A stretch of 36,636 nt of DNA from contig JANYGP010000007.1 of the NCBI GenBank assembly GCA_025362315.1, positions 1-36,636 on the forward strand. The letters are read 5' to 3'. Every line of letters starts with the position of its first letter. The first letter of the stretch is position 1. Origin of the DNA: Polaromonas sp. (GTDB lineage: Bacteria; Pseudomonadota; Gammaproteobacteria; Burkholderiales; Burkholderiaceae_C). Shown piece by piece: positions 25,828-32,934 of the stretch. The notes beneath the pieces were generated by a model, which saw only the letters and a list, made by a program, of their open reading frames with translations, was not told where the DNA came from and did not search any database. Position numbers and translations under genes: made by a program.

Positions 25828-26393
25828 ATCGGCGACACCTGTTAAAGCTGACTGCGTCGCTTGGCGCGGTGGCTGGTCTGAGCACTACAGCACAGGCACA
25901 AGCGCCAACAAACATCGATGCATTGCTGCGCGCAGGCGGCTGCGCGTTGATGCTTCGACATGCGCAAACTGAGCCGGGCGCGGGCGACCCGCCTGGGTAT
26001 CAGCTTGACCAGTGCAGCACCCAGCGCAATTTGAGCCAGGCAGGGCGCACGCAAGCTGTGCAGATTGGCCAGTGGTTCAAAGCCAGAAACCTTCGCCCAG
26101 CCAGTGTGCAGACCAGCGTCTGGTGCCGCTGCAAAGACACTGCAGAGCTGGCATTTGGCCCATCTGCAGTCCTTGCTGCGCTGGCCTCGACGTTTGACAA
26201 TCCGGCCAGGCAGGTAGGCCAAACCCGGGATCTGCGTGCGCGGCTTCATATCATTCCTGCAGGCCAGTTTGAGGTGTGGGTCACGCACCAGGTCAACATC
26301 ACTGCGCTGACCAGCGAGGTCACTGCCATGGGCGAGGCCGTGCTTTTGAATAGCAACGCCAAGCTGCTGGACCGAACTGTTTTCGGCTTATGA
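25824..26393 (+). CDS. Exported histidine phosphatase family protein
   Basis: Phosphoglycerate-mutase-like hydrolase of 189 residues. The N-terminus is a likely twin-arginine signal (NRRHLLKLTASLGAVAGL, then TAQAQA). The catalytic RHG-type motif is MLRHAQTEPG with R45 and H46; a second His lies in VWVTHQVNITALT. Cys pairs (DQCSTQRNLS, WCRCKDT) recur in periplasmic members of this family. It is translationally coupled (ATGA) to the antiporter gene. The substrate is unknown. Confidence 0.88.
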   Translation: MNRRHLLKLTASLGAVAGLSTTAQAQAPTNIDALLRAGGCALMLRHAQTEPGAGDPPGYQLDQCSTQRNLSQAGRTQAVQIGQWFKARNLRPASVQTSVWCRCKDTAELAFGPSAVLAALASTFDNPARQVGQTRDLRARLHIIPAGQFEVWVTHQVNITALTSEVTAMGEAVLLNSNAKLLDRTVFGL

Positions 26394-26562
26394 AGCAGGA
26401 GTCAGTTCTTCAATCCAACAAACTGTAAACAATTCGACAAAAAGCAAACTGAAATTGGGGAATTGGCTGCTTTTTGCAGGAAAACTGGCAACAATACAAA
26501 TTTTCGCCTGGCAAGCCTGAGCGAAAACGCCAACAGGTTTTTAATTTTTGCAACAAACTGAA

Positions 26563-27360
26563 ATGCCAGATTCCCAGCCAAACCTTCTCCGGCCAAACGA
26601 CAAACTTGAACATGCCTTGATCTCTGCCTGGCTGGATTCAGCAGACGTGGGCCTGTGCGTCCTGGACAGCGCATCAAAAGTTGTCATGCTGAACCCTGCT
26701 GCCTGCGGTATTTTGGGGGTTGATGGTTTGCACATGCTCAATCAGCCATTGACAAGCCTGGCATCGGCTGCCCGGTTCTCGCTTGGCATCACTCAATGGC
26801 TGGACGCGCCTTGTGACGAAGGCAGTCGCCATGCCAGCATCACGCGCGGCAACATTGAAATCGATTTGCTGCTCAAGGCCAGTGTTCTTACAGCTGGCAT
26901 GGTTCAGGCGCTGGACATACCCAACCACGCAGCGTTCAAAGTGATTGCCATCACGGACGTGACCGAACTGCTGGAAGCCCAGCGTCAGGTCAATTCAGAA
27001 TCCTTCAGGCGCCAGTGGCAAGCGCTCAATGCCGGTGTGGTGATCTCGGACGCGCGGCTGCCTGACATGCCAATTGTTTATGTCAACCCGATGTTTGAAA
27101 CCATGAGTGGCTACAGCTCTGCCGAGGTGCTGGGTCGAAACTGCCGTTTTTTGCAGGGGGTGGAGCCAGACCAGCCGGGACTTTCAGCGATACGAACGGC
27201 AATTGCCAGCCGGACGAACGGCTATGCCAAACTGCGCAATTACCGCAAGGATGGCAGCCTGTTTGTCAATGAACTGTTTATATCGCCTGTCAAGGATGCG
27301 CAGGGTGAGATCACCCATTTTGTGGGCATTCAGCATCTGGAAACGTCGCCGGCTGCCTGA
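26563..27360 (+). CDS. PAS-LOV photosensor protein without output domain
   Basis: Blue-light sensor candidate of 265 residues. An N-terminal PAS-like domain (about 15-135: LISAWLDSADVGLCVLDSASKVVMLNPAACGIL) leads by a helix (ITDVTELLEAQRQVNSESFRRQWQAL) into a C-terminal LOV domain. LOV hallmarks are complete: GRNCRFLQG with photoactive Cys194, NYRKDG, FVNELFISPV and FVGIQHLE, supplying the flavin-binding Asn and Gln residues. No kinase, GGDEF or HTH follows, so signal must go to a partner. I chose the ATG; a TTG at 26548 with a weak Shine-Dalgarno would add five residues. It heads a seven-gene plus-strand operon with GTPase and Roadblock genes. Confidence 0.92.
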   Translation: MPDSQPNLLRPNDKLEHALISAWLDSADVGLCVLDSASKVVMLNPAACGILGVDGLHMLNQPLTSLASAARFSLGITQWLDAPCDEGSRHASITRGNIEIDLLLKASVLTAGMVQALDIPNHAAFKVIAITDVTELLEAQRQVNSESFRRQWQALNAGVVISDARLPDMPIVYVNPMFETMSGYSSAEVLGRNCRFLQGVEPDQPGLSAIRTAIASRTNGYAKLRNYRKDGSLFVNELFISPVKDAQGEITHFVGIQHLETSPAA

Positions 27361-27393
27361 GCATGGCGCAGACATCATGACAAAACCCACCTG

Positions 27394-28260
27394 ATGAACG
27401 CTCTTTTGCAGTCCACTCTGGGGGACACCAACGGCAAACAGCGCGCAACACTGACTTTCAGTGTTGAAGGGCTGGCGGCACGCGAGGAGTTGCTGTTCAA
27501 GGGGTACGTGCGCCTGCTGGACCACATGACAGAACACCGCTGGCAATACCATGAGCCGTCAAAGGTTCATCGGGTTGATCTTCTGGTGGCAGATGAACGA
27601 GTTGAGCCCACAAAATGTCTGCATGCTGTTCAATATGCACAGCCAGTCCTGCGGCTGGGTGTCACTAAAACCGTCAGCAGTCCGTTGTTCATGGCGTGGC
27701 CGCTCAAGCCGTATGAGCTTGAAACTGAGCTGAACCGGATTGGCCGGCTGATCAAATCCGCTGACGCGCTCAGGCGTGACATGCCAGCGCAGGCGCTTGC
27801 GCACAAACCGGTTGAAACCACTCAAGTCTTGAAACTTGACTCAAAACAGGACACAAAACTTGACGCTGAACCTGATGCCAAACCTGCGGCAAAGCGTTTT
27901 CGCCTGCGCCAATGGCCCAAACCCTCATTGCTGACAGAGCCCGGCAGCATGCGCCTGGCAACATTGCTCACAGGCAGGGCCATGGGTCTGGAGGAAGTGG
28001 TGTTCCGTTCGGGACTGCCCCAGGCCAGTTGTGAGCGCTTCATTGTCAGCATGCTGGCAGCTGGTTTGATCATGCACCCAGACGCTGACAACAGCCACAT
28101 CAGCGCATGGGTACTGCCTGTTTCAAAGCATTCTGTGCAAGCTGCTCAAAATGGCAGCCCGGCAATCCAGGCCAGCAGCCAGCCAGCAGCCAAACCCCTC
28201 GTTCAGCCTGGATTGCTGGCACGCATACGCATGCGTTTTGGCATCAAGAACAACCTCTGA
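27394..28260 (+). CDS. Unrecognised protein: receiver-like N-terminus, winged-helix-like C-terminus
   Basis: I do not recognise a named family. The first 125 residues look alpha/beta, like a degenerate receiver: strand TLTFSVEG, a long helix, strand VDLLVADER, strand PVLRLGVTK, then PLKPYELETELNRIGRLIK, like the KP-helix end of REC domains. The usual phosphoacceptor pocket is not evident. Residues 130-168 are charged and disordered with TKLDAEPDAK-type repeats. Residues 170-232 (RLATLLTGRAMGLEEVVFRSGLPQASCERFIVSMLAAGLIMH) resemble a winged helix such as DUF742 (CvnC) in actinobacterial conservons. Its ATG overlaps by one base the stop of a five-codon minigene at 27377-27394. Confidence 0.8.
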   Translation: MNALLQSTLGDTNGKQRATLTFSVEGLAAREELLFKGYVRLLDHMTEHRWQYHEPSKVHRVDLLVADERVEPTKCLHAVQYAQPVLRLGVTKTVSSPLFMAWPLKPYELETELNRIGRLIKSADALRRDMPAQALAHKPVETTQVLKLDSKQDTKLDAEPDAKPAAKRFRLRQWPKPSLLTEPGSMRLATLLTGRAMGLEEVVFRSGLPQASCERFIVSMLAAGLIMHPDADNSHISAWVLPVSKHSVQAAQNGSPAIQASSQPAAKPLVQPGLLARIRMRFGIKNNL

Positions 28261-28298
28261 CGCGCAACTCTGCAAGACAACTGATTTAAAAAAAAGCC

Positions 28299-28835
28299 AT
28301 GGCAGAGCACAAGATACTTTTCAGCGGAACAACGGGCGCCGGCAAAACCACTGCCATCGGCCAGGTCAGCGAAATACCGCCCCTGACCACTGATGTTCGC
28401 AACACGGATACCGGCTTGTCAAAAGAAATGACCACAGTGGGCATGGACTATGGCGAAGTGACGCTGGACAACGGCGACAAACTGCGCCTTTATGGCACAC
28501 CCGGACAAAAGCGGTTTGATTTCATGTGGAAGATTTTGTCCAAAGGTGCCTTGGGCCTGATCATCCTGATTGACAACAGCCAGCCAGATCCGCTGGCCGA
28601 CCTGGACATGTACCTCGGCGGCTTTGCAAAGCTGATTGAAGAGACAGCCTGCGTGGTGGCAGTGGGCAGAACCGAAACGCATGCTGCACCCGATCTGGAG
28701 CAATTTGCCATACACATGGCAGCACGCGGTGTGTTGTGCCCGGTGCTGGCAGCCGACGTGCGCGATGGCCAGCAAGTGACACAACTGCTGGAGCTGCTGC
28801 TGCTGCAACTTGAAATCAAAACGGAGAGCAACTAG
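28299..28835 (+). CDS. Small GTPase, CvnD/COG2229 type (MglA-like)
   Basis: P-loop GTP/ATP-binding protein of 178 residues. G1 is FSGTTGAGKTTAIGQ; G2 region TVGMDYGEV; G3 is LYGTPGQKRFDFMWKILSKGALGLIILID, where TPGQ replaces DxxG as usual in this family; the G4 position VAVGRTETH lacks a canonical NKxD. The stretch from G3 onwards closely resembles the conservon GTPase CvnD of Streptomyces. The next gene (1 base after its stop) encodes a Roadblock protein, the classical regulator of such GTPases (MglB for MglA). It probably works as a switch downstream of the LOV sensor (inference). Confidence 0.92.
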   Translation: MAEHKILFSGTTGAGKTTAIGQVSEIPPLTTDVRNTDTGLSKEMTTVGMDYGEVTLDNGDKLRLYGTPGQKRFDFMWKILSKGALGLIILIDNSQPDPLADLDMYLGGFAKLIEETACVVAVGRTETHAAPDLEQFAIHMAARGVLCPVLAADVRDGQQVTQLLELLLLQLEIKTESN

Positions 28836-28836
28836 C

Positions 28837-29226
28837 ATGTCAATCGCCCCTGCCCTGCAGCGAGCCTGTGAAAAGTCTCTTGAAGAACTGATGGCCGAGG
28901 TCAAAGGCATCAAAGCCATTGTTATTGCCACTGAAGACGGATTTGAAGTTGCAGCGCAAGTGCAAAACACTGCGCAAATCTCACGTCTGTCGGCCATGGC
29001 CAGTTCGCTGGCAGCGCTTGGGGCCATGGCCGGTGAAGAAAGCCGGCTGGGCGTATGCCAAAGCATGCTGATGGAGGCCGACGGTGGTTTTATTGTCATC
29101 GTGCAAGTCAGGCGGCCAGACGTGTCCCTGATTTTCAGCGTCATCACCGGGCGTGACGCTGTGATTGGCCAGGTTCTGTATTTTTCAAAAAGAGCGGCGC
29201 AGTCCCTGCAAGATGTTGCCGCCTGA
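28837..29226 (+). CDS. Roadblock/LC7 domain protein
   Basis: A 129-residue single-domain Roadblock protein (MSIAPALQRACEKSLEELMAEVKGIKAIVIATEDGFEVAAQV; SRLSAMASSLAALGAMAGEE). I chose the ATG at 28837, one base after the GTPase stop and preceded by GGAGA; the in-frame ATG at 28810 lies inside the GTPase gene. Roadblock dimers bind Ras-like GTPases and act as GAP or GEF-like regulators in bacteria (MglB, CvnB). It is the best CvnB equivalent in this operon. Confidence 0.93.
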   Translation: MSIAPALQRACEKSLEELMAEVKGIKAIVIATEDGFEVAAQVQNTAQISRLSAMASSLAALGAMAGEESRLGVCQSMLMEADGGFIVIVQVRRPDVSLIFSVITGRDAVIGQVLYFSKRAAQSLQDVAA

Positions 29227-29239
29227 CAACTGACGTCCC

Positions 29240-29650
29240 ATGCCCAACACCACACAAGTCATCGCCCGGCTGCAAAAGCTGGCCGCGTTCCCCGCCATTG
29301 ATGGCTGCGCCCTGGTCGAAGTTGCCACAGGGATGGCTTGGCATGTGGCTGGCAATTACCCCCAGCTTGAGCGGGTCGGAGAAGCTGCCATTGAATTTTG
29401 GCGCGTTCACACCCGACTGACAGAGCATCTGAACGCGCTGGGCGCTTTGAATTCCGCAGCCTATTCATTTGCCAACCGCGTGGTGGCATTGTTTCCGTGT
29501 TCAAGTGACCCGGCACTGGTACTGGTCTGTGTGGCGGCCAAAGGTCCGGTGGACTGGGCCACCTGGGGCGCAGAAGTTCAGGCGCTCAGGCATGAACTGG
29601 CAGGCTCGCCAGGCTCCCCTGCAGTGCCACACACTTTGCAGATACCGTGA
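29240..29650 (+). CDS. Roadblock-like (profilin-fold) protein, divergent
   Basis: A 136-residue protein with no confident family. The order of elements resembles Roadblock: a start helix (TTQVIARLQKLAAFPAIDGCALVEVATGMAWHVAG), a central helix (RVGEAAIEFWRVHTRLTEHL) and strands (SAAYSFANRVVALFPCSSDPALVLVCVAAKGPVDW). It is 13 bases after the Roadblock gene and evidently in the same operon. It may be a second, degenerate subunit that pairs with the neighbouring Roadblock proteins. Assignment is by pattern only. Confidence 0.72.
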   Translation: MPNTTQVIARLQKLAAFPAIDGCALVEVATGMAWHVAGNYPQLERVGEAAIEFWRVHTRLTEHLNALGALNSAAYSFANRVVALFPCSSDPALVLVCVAAKGPVDWATWGAEVQALRHELAGSPGSPAVPHTLQIP

Positions 29651-29756
29651 AACTGCACTCCACTTTCCCCAACAACCGCGTGCCAGACGCCGCGCTGGTT
29701 GTTTTCATTTTTCAAGCGTCGACGCCAATCTTTTTTAACAGACAGGAATTTTTATC

Positions 29757-30116
29757 ATGAGCACCATCAATCAGGCGATGCAGGAACTTTTGACTCTGGA
29801 CGGCGCAATGTGCGCTGCACTGGTGGACTCTTCAAGCGGCATGATCCTGGGTCAAATTGGCTCAGGCGTTGACCTTGAAGTGGCTGCTGCCGGCAACACG
29901 GAAGTGGTTCGCGCCAAGATGAAAACCATGCGTTCGCTGGGCATTTCTGATGTGATTGAAGACATTTTGATCACCCTGGGAAAGCAGTACCACATCATTC
30001 GGCCAATGGCACGCAAAGAAGGCTTGTTCATCTATCTGGTTCTGGACAAGCAAAAGTCCAATCTTGCTTTGGCGCGCCGCAAAGCCCAGGAAGTTGAAAA
30101 AGAACTGATTGTTTGA
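29757..30116 (+). CDS. Roadblock/LC7-family protein (third in operon)
   Basis: A 119-residue protein with a Roadblock-like pattern (INQAMQELLTLDGAMCAALVDSSSGMILGQIGSG; AAAGNTEVVRAKMKTMRSLG; DILITLGKQYHIIRPMARKEGLFIYLVLDKQKSNLALARRKAQEVEKEL). A good Shine-Dalgarno (AGGAA) precedes the ATG after a 106-base gap that holds no gene I can see. The conserved opening and long C-terminal helix set it apart from the other two. It may form homodimers or a scaffold with the GTPase. Confidence 0.85.
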   Translation: MSTINQAMQELLTLDGAMCAALVDSSSGMILGQIGSGVDLEVAAAGNTEVVRAKMKTMRSLGISDVIEDILITLGKQYHIIRPMARKEGLFIYLVLDKQKSNLALARRKAQEVEKELIV

Positions 30117-30182
30117 CATCCGCGGCCGTCAACGGCAGGCACCAGCAACACCTGAGACATAAAAAGACATCCAGGAACATTT

Positions 30183-30428
30183 ATGCCAATCCTAAGAATC
30201 AAACTGGTTGATGCTTCCGGCGCTGCCCTGGCCGGTCAAACCATCAAGATCTCCAACAGCGAAGACTTTCAATCCAATGCGGACGGCCTGGCTCAATTTT
30301 TATTGGGCGATCCTGAACTGCTGACGATTCACATCAACGGGAAATCAGCATGGACAGGCCAGTCAAGCCTGTTGGCAAAAGAAGAAAAATTCCAGCAAAG
30401 CGCTGCAGGTTTTGACCGGGTCAGTTGA
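30183..30428 (+). CDS. Small beta-rich hypothetical protein
   Basis: An 81-residue protein with no signal peptide. The opening (MPILRIKLVDASGAALAGQTIKIS, then SNADGLAQFLL) resembles a carboxypeptidase-regulatory/Ig-like beta sandwich of the kind found in small structural or adaptor proteins. It has a good Shine-Dalgarno (AGGAA) and lies 66 bases after the third Roadblock gene. It appears to close the LOV/GTPase operon. Function unknown. Confidence 0.75.
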   Translation: MPILRIKLVDASGAALAGQTIKISNSEDFQSNADGLAQFLLGDPELLTIHINGKSAWTGQSSLLAKEEKFQQSAAGFDRVS

Positions 30429-30483
30429 CAGCTGGTGACGCAAGCGTCATTTACACGGCGATTTAGCAAGCAAAACAGGCTTT

Positions 30484-30536
30484 AGCCATTATAAAACGGG
30501 CGCTGGCAGCTATGGATTAAATAGCGCCTGACAGCT
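30484..30536 (-). repeat. Intergenic GCTATT repeat copy with hairpin, between convergent genes
   Basis: On the minus strand it holds GCTATT, 8 bases and AGCTGCCAGCGCCCG. Bases 30497-30504 and 30523-30530 can pair (CGGGCGCT with AGCGCCTG, one G-T pair). It aligns with the copy at 20647-20699. It lies between the LOV/GTPase operon (+) and the SPOR-like gene (-) and may act as a two-way terminator (inference). Confidence 0.65.
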
Positions 30537-30537
30537 G

Positions 30538-31251
30538 TCATGTGCATGGCCCGAAAGCTTTGCCTGCCAGTTGCGGCTTGATGGCATCAAGCTGGCTGCG
30601 CAGCGCAGTGTTGACTGCAGGCAGCTTCAAGCGCTGGCCCCTTTGTTCGGCACGCTCTTCCAGGACCTTGGCAGTCTTGACGCCCTTTCTGGCGATGCGG
30701 GCCAGTGACTGCTCTGCGTCTGTACGGGTCGTAAAGCTGCCCAGCAGCAGGCCCGGCGCCAGTGCTGCATTGTCAAGTGCCTCAAATGCCACGCCCAAAC
30801 CACGCAGCTCTGACCTCTTTTTGGCCAGTGCTTCGTCATTGCTGTACTTTCCCATGTACACCAGCCAGCGTGCAGGCTCAATGGCCTCTTCCAGTACCCA
30901 GCTGTTGGGCGGCAGCGCGCTGCGCAGGCTTTCACGCAGGACCACCGTTTGTTCCTCATTGAAGACGCCTGCTTGCAGGCATTCGGCAGGGCCAGAGTCG
31001 GCAACTGCCTGCACACCTGGCATGCCAGGCACGCCTGACGTTCCTGACGCTCCTGACGCGCCAATCGGTGGCGGCTGCACTGCTTCTGGCGGGTTCAGTA
31101 TGCGCAATGATTCCGGTTTGATCTGCTGGGCCATGCGCTGCGGTTCGGCCTGAGCACCAGGCCCGAATCCATAGGGTGCCAGCAAACCTTGCGAAAACGC
31201 GTAGTAAGCTGCATTGAGCAGCAACAGCGTTAAAACTATCAATCTGAGCAT
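30538..31251 (-). CDS. SPOR-like domain protein
   Basis: A 237-residue envelope protein with an N-terminal membrane anchor (MLRLIVLTLLLLNAAYYAF), a Pro/Gly/Ser-rich linker (PPPIGASGASGTSGVPGMPG) and a C-terminal SPOR-like part (ECLQAGVFNEEQTVVLRESLRSALPPNSW; WLVYMGKYSNDEALAKKRSELRGLGVAFE; LLLGSFTTRTDAEQSLARIARKGVKTAKVLEER). SPOR domains bind denuded peptidoglycan at division sites (known). Its start overlaps the end of birA by 13 bases, as in an operon. Confidence 0.85.
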   Translation of the reverse strand: MLRLIVLTLLLLNAAYYAFSQGLLAPYGFGPGAQAEPQRMAQQIKPESLRILNPPEAVQPPPIGASGASGTSGVPGMPGVQAVADSGPAECLQAGVFNEEQTVVLRESLRSALPPNSWVLEEAIEPARWLVYMGKYSNDEALAKKRSELRGLGVAFEALDNAALAPGLLLGSFTTRTDAEQSLARIARKGVKTAKVLEERAEQRGQRLKLPAVNTALRSQLDAIKPQLAGKAFGPCT

Positions 31252-32090
31252 GGCCGCACACTGACTTCAGAAGATGTTGTTTCTTTCATACCTGCTGGAG
31301 TATGCATTAGCAACGCACCGGCAAGCGTCACGCCTCCAGCCTGCCCATGGCTGCCATCAGACAGCTGAATGCTCCGCCCTGCCAGCACGTCGCGTTTGGC
31401 GAAGCGGGCTTGAAACGGGGCAAATCCGGATTGCTCAAACGCCTGCAGGCACTGCACCAGCGGCAACACCACACGCAGCAAGGTACTGGCCACATCAGCG
31501 CCGCTTTGAAGATCCTGCAGATACCCGGGAGCAATGCCTGCAGGCGTACCATTTACAGTCACAGAATGACCAAGATCAGCCAGACCGGCAATGTCAAATG
31601 CCCGCACATTGATGCCGACACCCACGACAACATGGCGGTGCCCTTCAAAGGTGGCGGTCTCCACCAGAATACCGCCCAGCTTGCGCTCCGTTTTGTCATC
31701 GACGAGCCACAGGTCATTGGGCCATTTCAGGGCGATGCGTTGATTTGGGGTGTTGGTTGCATCCAGGGTTTCAGCCAGACTGACGCCAATGGCCAGAGAC
31801 AAGCCAGACCAGTCGCCGGGCGCCAATGGCATACCCAGTGAAAACATCAGGCTGTCAACGCGCTGGCCATGCCACTGGCGACCCAGCCGGCCGCGACCCG
31901 CTGTTTGTTGCTCGGCCACCAGCAGGGTGGGCTCAAGCTGGCCAGTTTTAAAACGCCGCATCAGCTCGCTATTGGTCGAATCTACCGTCGGCAACACCTC
32001 GCAGGTAAATCCCGCCAGATTGGGCTCTACGGCCTGCCAGATGGCCTCCAGTGGCCAGCGGATGGGTGGTATGGACAAAGGCACTGACAT
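31239..32090 (-). CDS. birA: Biotin--[acetyl-CoA-carboxylase] ligase
   Basis: Enzyme that activates biotin and attaches it to the carboxyl-carrier protein (known). Motifs: VDSTNSELMRRF, biotinyl-AMP loop AEQQTAGRGRLGRQW, LKWPNDLWL, KLGGILVET and VVGVGINV. The N-terminal DNA-binding domain of E. coli BirA is absent, so it is a monofunctional ligase that does not repress bio genes. I chose the ATG at 32090 (283 residues); an earlier in-frame ATG at 32162 would read through an 8-bp repeat array and is less likely. The SPOR-like gene follows with a 13-base overlap. Confidence 0.94.
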   Translation of the reverse strand: MSVPLSIPPIRWPLEAIWQAVEPNLAGFTCEVLPTVDSTNSELMRRFKTGQLEPTLLVAEQQTAGRGRLGRQWHGQRVDSLMFSLGMPLAPGDWSGLSLAIGVSLAETLDATNTPNQRIALKWPNDLWLVDDKTERKLGGILVETATFEGHRHVVVGVGINVRAFDIAGLADLGHSVTVNGTPAGIAPGYLQDLQSGADVASTLLRVVLPLVQCLQAFEQSGFAPFQARFAKRDVLAGRSIQLSDGSHGQAGGVTLAGALLMHTPAGMKETTSSEVSVRPCSD

Positions 32091-32141
32091 CTTTTTTAAG
32101 TTCACGGCAAAAAGCCTGTGTAGCCCCATTGAATCCTGTCG

Positions 32142-32206
32142 TTGAGTCATTGGAGTCATCAATTCATTGAGTCATTGATTCATTGACTTATCGACTCGTT
32201 GATTCA
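32142..32206. repeat. Tandem 8-bp TTGANTCA array between the SET gene and birA
   Basis: Eight contiguous units of about 8 bases: TTGAGTCA, TTGGAGTCA, TCAATTCA, TTGAGTCA, TTGATTCA, TTGACTTA, TCGACTCG, TTGATTCA. Most contain the palindromic heptamer TGANTCA. It lies in the 177-base gap upstream of birA. Confidence 0.75.
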
Positions 32207-32267
32207 AGCAATGGACTGGTTCCAAGGCAATGCTTTGGGCCACTCCACTGACACCCATTCCAGTGAA

Positions 32268-32813
32268 TTACCTTTTCATGTCTTTTTTCTTTTTCTTGCT
32301 GCCAGCTTTGCTTTTGGCTTTGTCTTTCGGCGCCAGCAGTGTGCCCCGGCATTTTTTAGCACCGCACCAGCACGGATATTCAGCCAGCAGTTTCTTGGTG
32401 TACTTCGCGTCAATGATCAGGCCATAGTCATAAAACAATTCTTCCCCAGCCTTGATGCCTTTGAGTGCCTTGATGAACACACGCCCATCATTTTCATCCG
32501 CCTCGCAATTGGGCTTGCAGGCGTGGTTGATCCAGCGCGACGAGTTGCCACCAGCGTTGCCGTCAATTACATGCTTGTCATCAATATGAAAATAAAAGGT
32601 GTGGTTGGGTTGCAGCGGGTCATGTGGATGCCTGCGCAGTGCTTCTTTCCAGGAAATAACCTCGCCCACATATTCAAGAATGATTTCACCTTCAGCCAAG
32701 TCAGCCAAGGCAAACACACCCTTGCCGTGCACGCCTGAGCGGCGGGTCTGAATGCGGCGCGCGTCCTGACTCACAACAGCCGGGGTCAACGGGGACGCTT
32801 GATTTTTTGGCAC
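32268..32813 (-). CDS. SET-domain protein (lysine methyltransferase-like) with post-SET motif
   Basis: S-adenosylmethionine-dependent protein-lysine methyltransferase candidate. SET motifs are intact: RRSGVHGKGVFAL, EYVGEVIS, SSRWINHACKPNCEA (NHxCxPN), GEELFYDYG and a post-SET Cys cluster CWCGAKKCRGTLL. A Lys-rich tail (KAKSKAGSKKKKKDMKR) may bind nucleic acid. The frame stays open to 33254 but that would run antisense through another gene; I chose the GTG at 32813 (181 residues) with AGGAAG upstream. The bacterial substrate is unknown; ribosomal or nucleoid proteins are possible. Confidence 0.88.
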   Translation of the reverse strand: MPKNQASPLTPAVVSQDARRIQTRRSGVHGKGVFALADLAEGEIILEYVGEVISWKEALRRHPHDPLQPNHTFYFHIDDKHVIDGNAGGNSSRWINHACKPNCEADENDGRVFIKALKGIKAGEELFYDYGLIIDAKYTKKLLAEYPCWCGAKKCRGTLLAPKDKAKSKAGSKKKKKDMKR

Positions 32814-32934
32814 TGCAAAAAACTTCCTGAAATTTTGGGGTGTTGTTAATTCATGCAGGTGCACGTGCGCCTGCGCGCACACGGGTGCGCGCAGCCTTTG
32901 TATTGTAGTGATGCGATTTTGTCTGGAGCCAGTC

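Noticed and set aside
26394..26547. Possible small gene between the histidine phosphatase and LOV genes
   Set aside because: No frame with a start, ribosome site and plausible composition was seen. The gap is A+T-richer and likely holds the promoter of the LOV operon.
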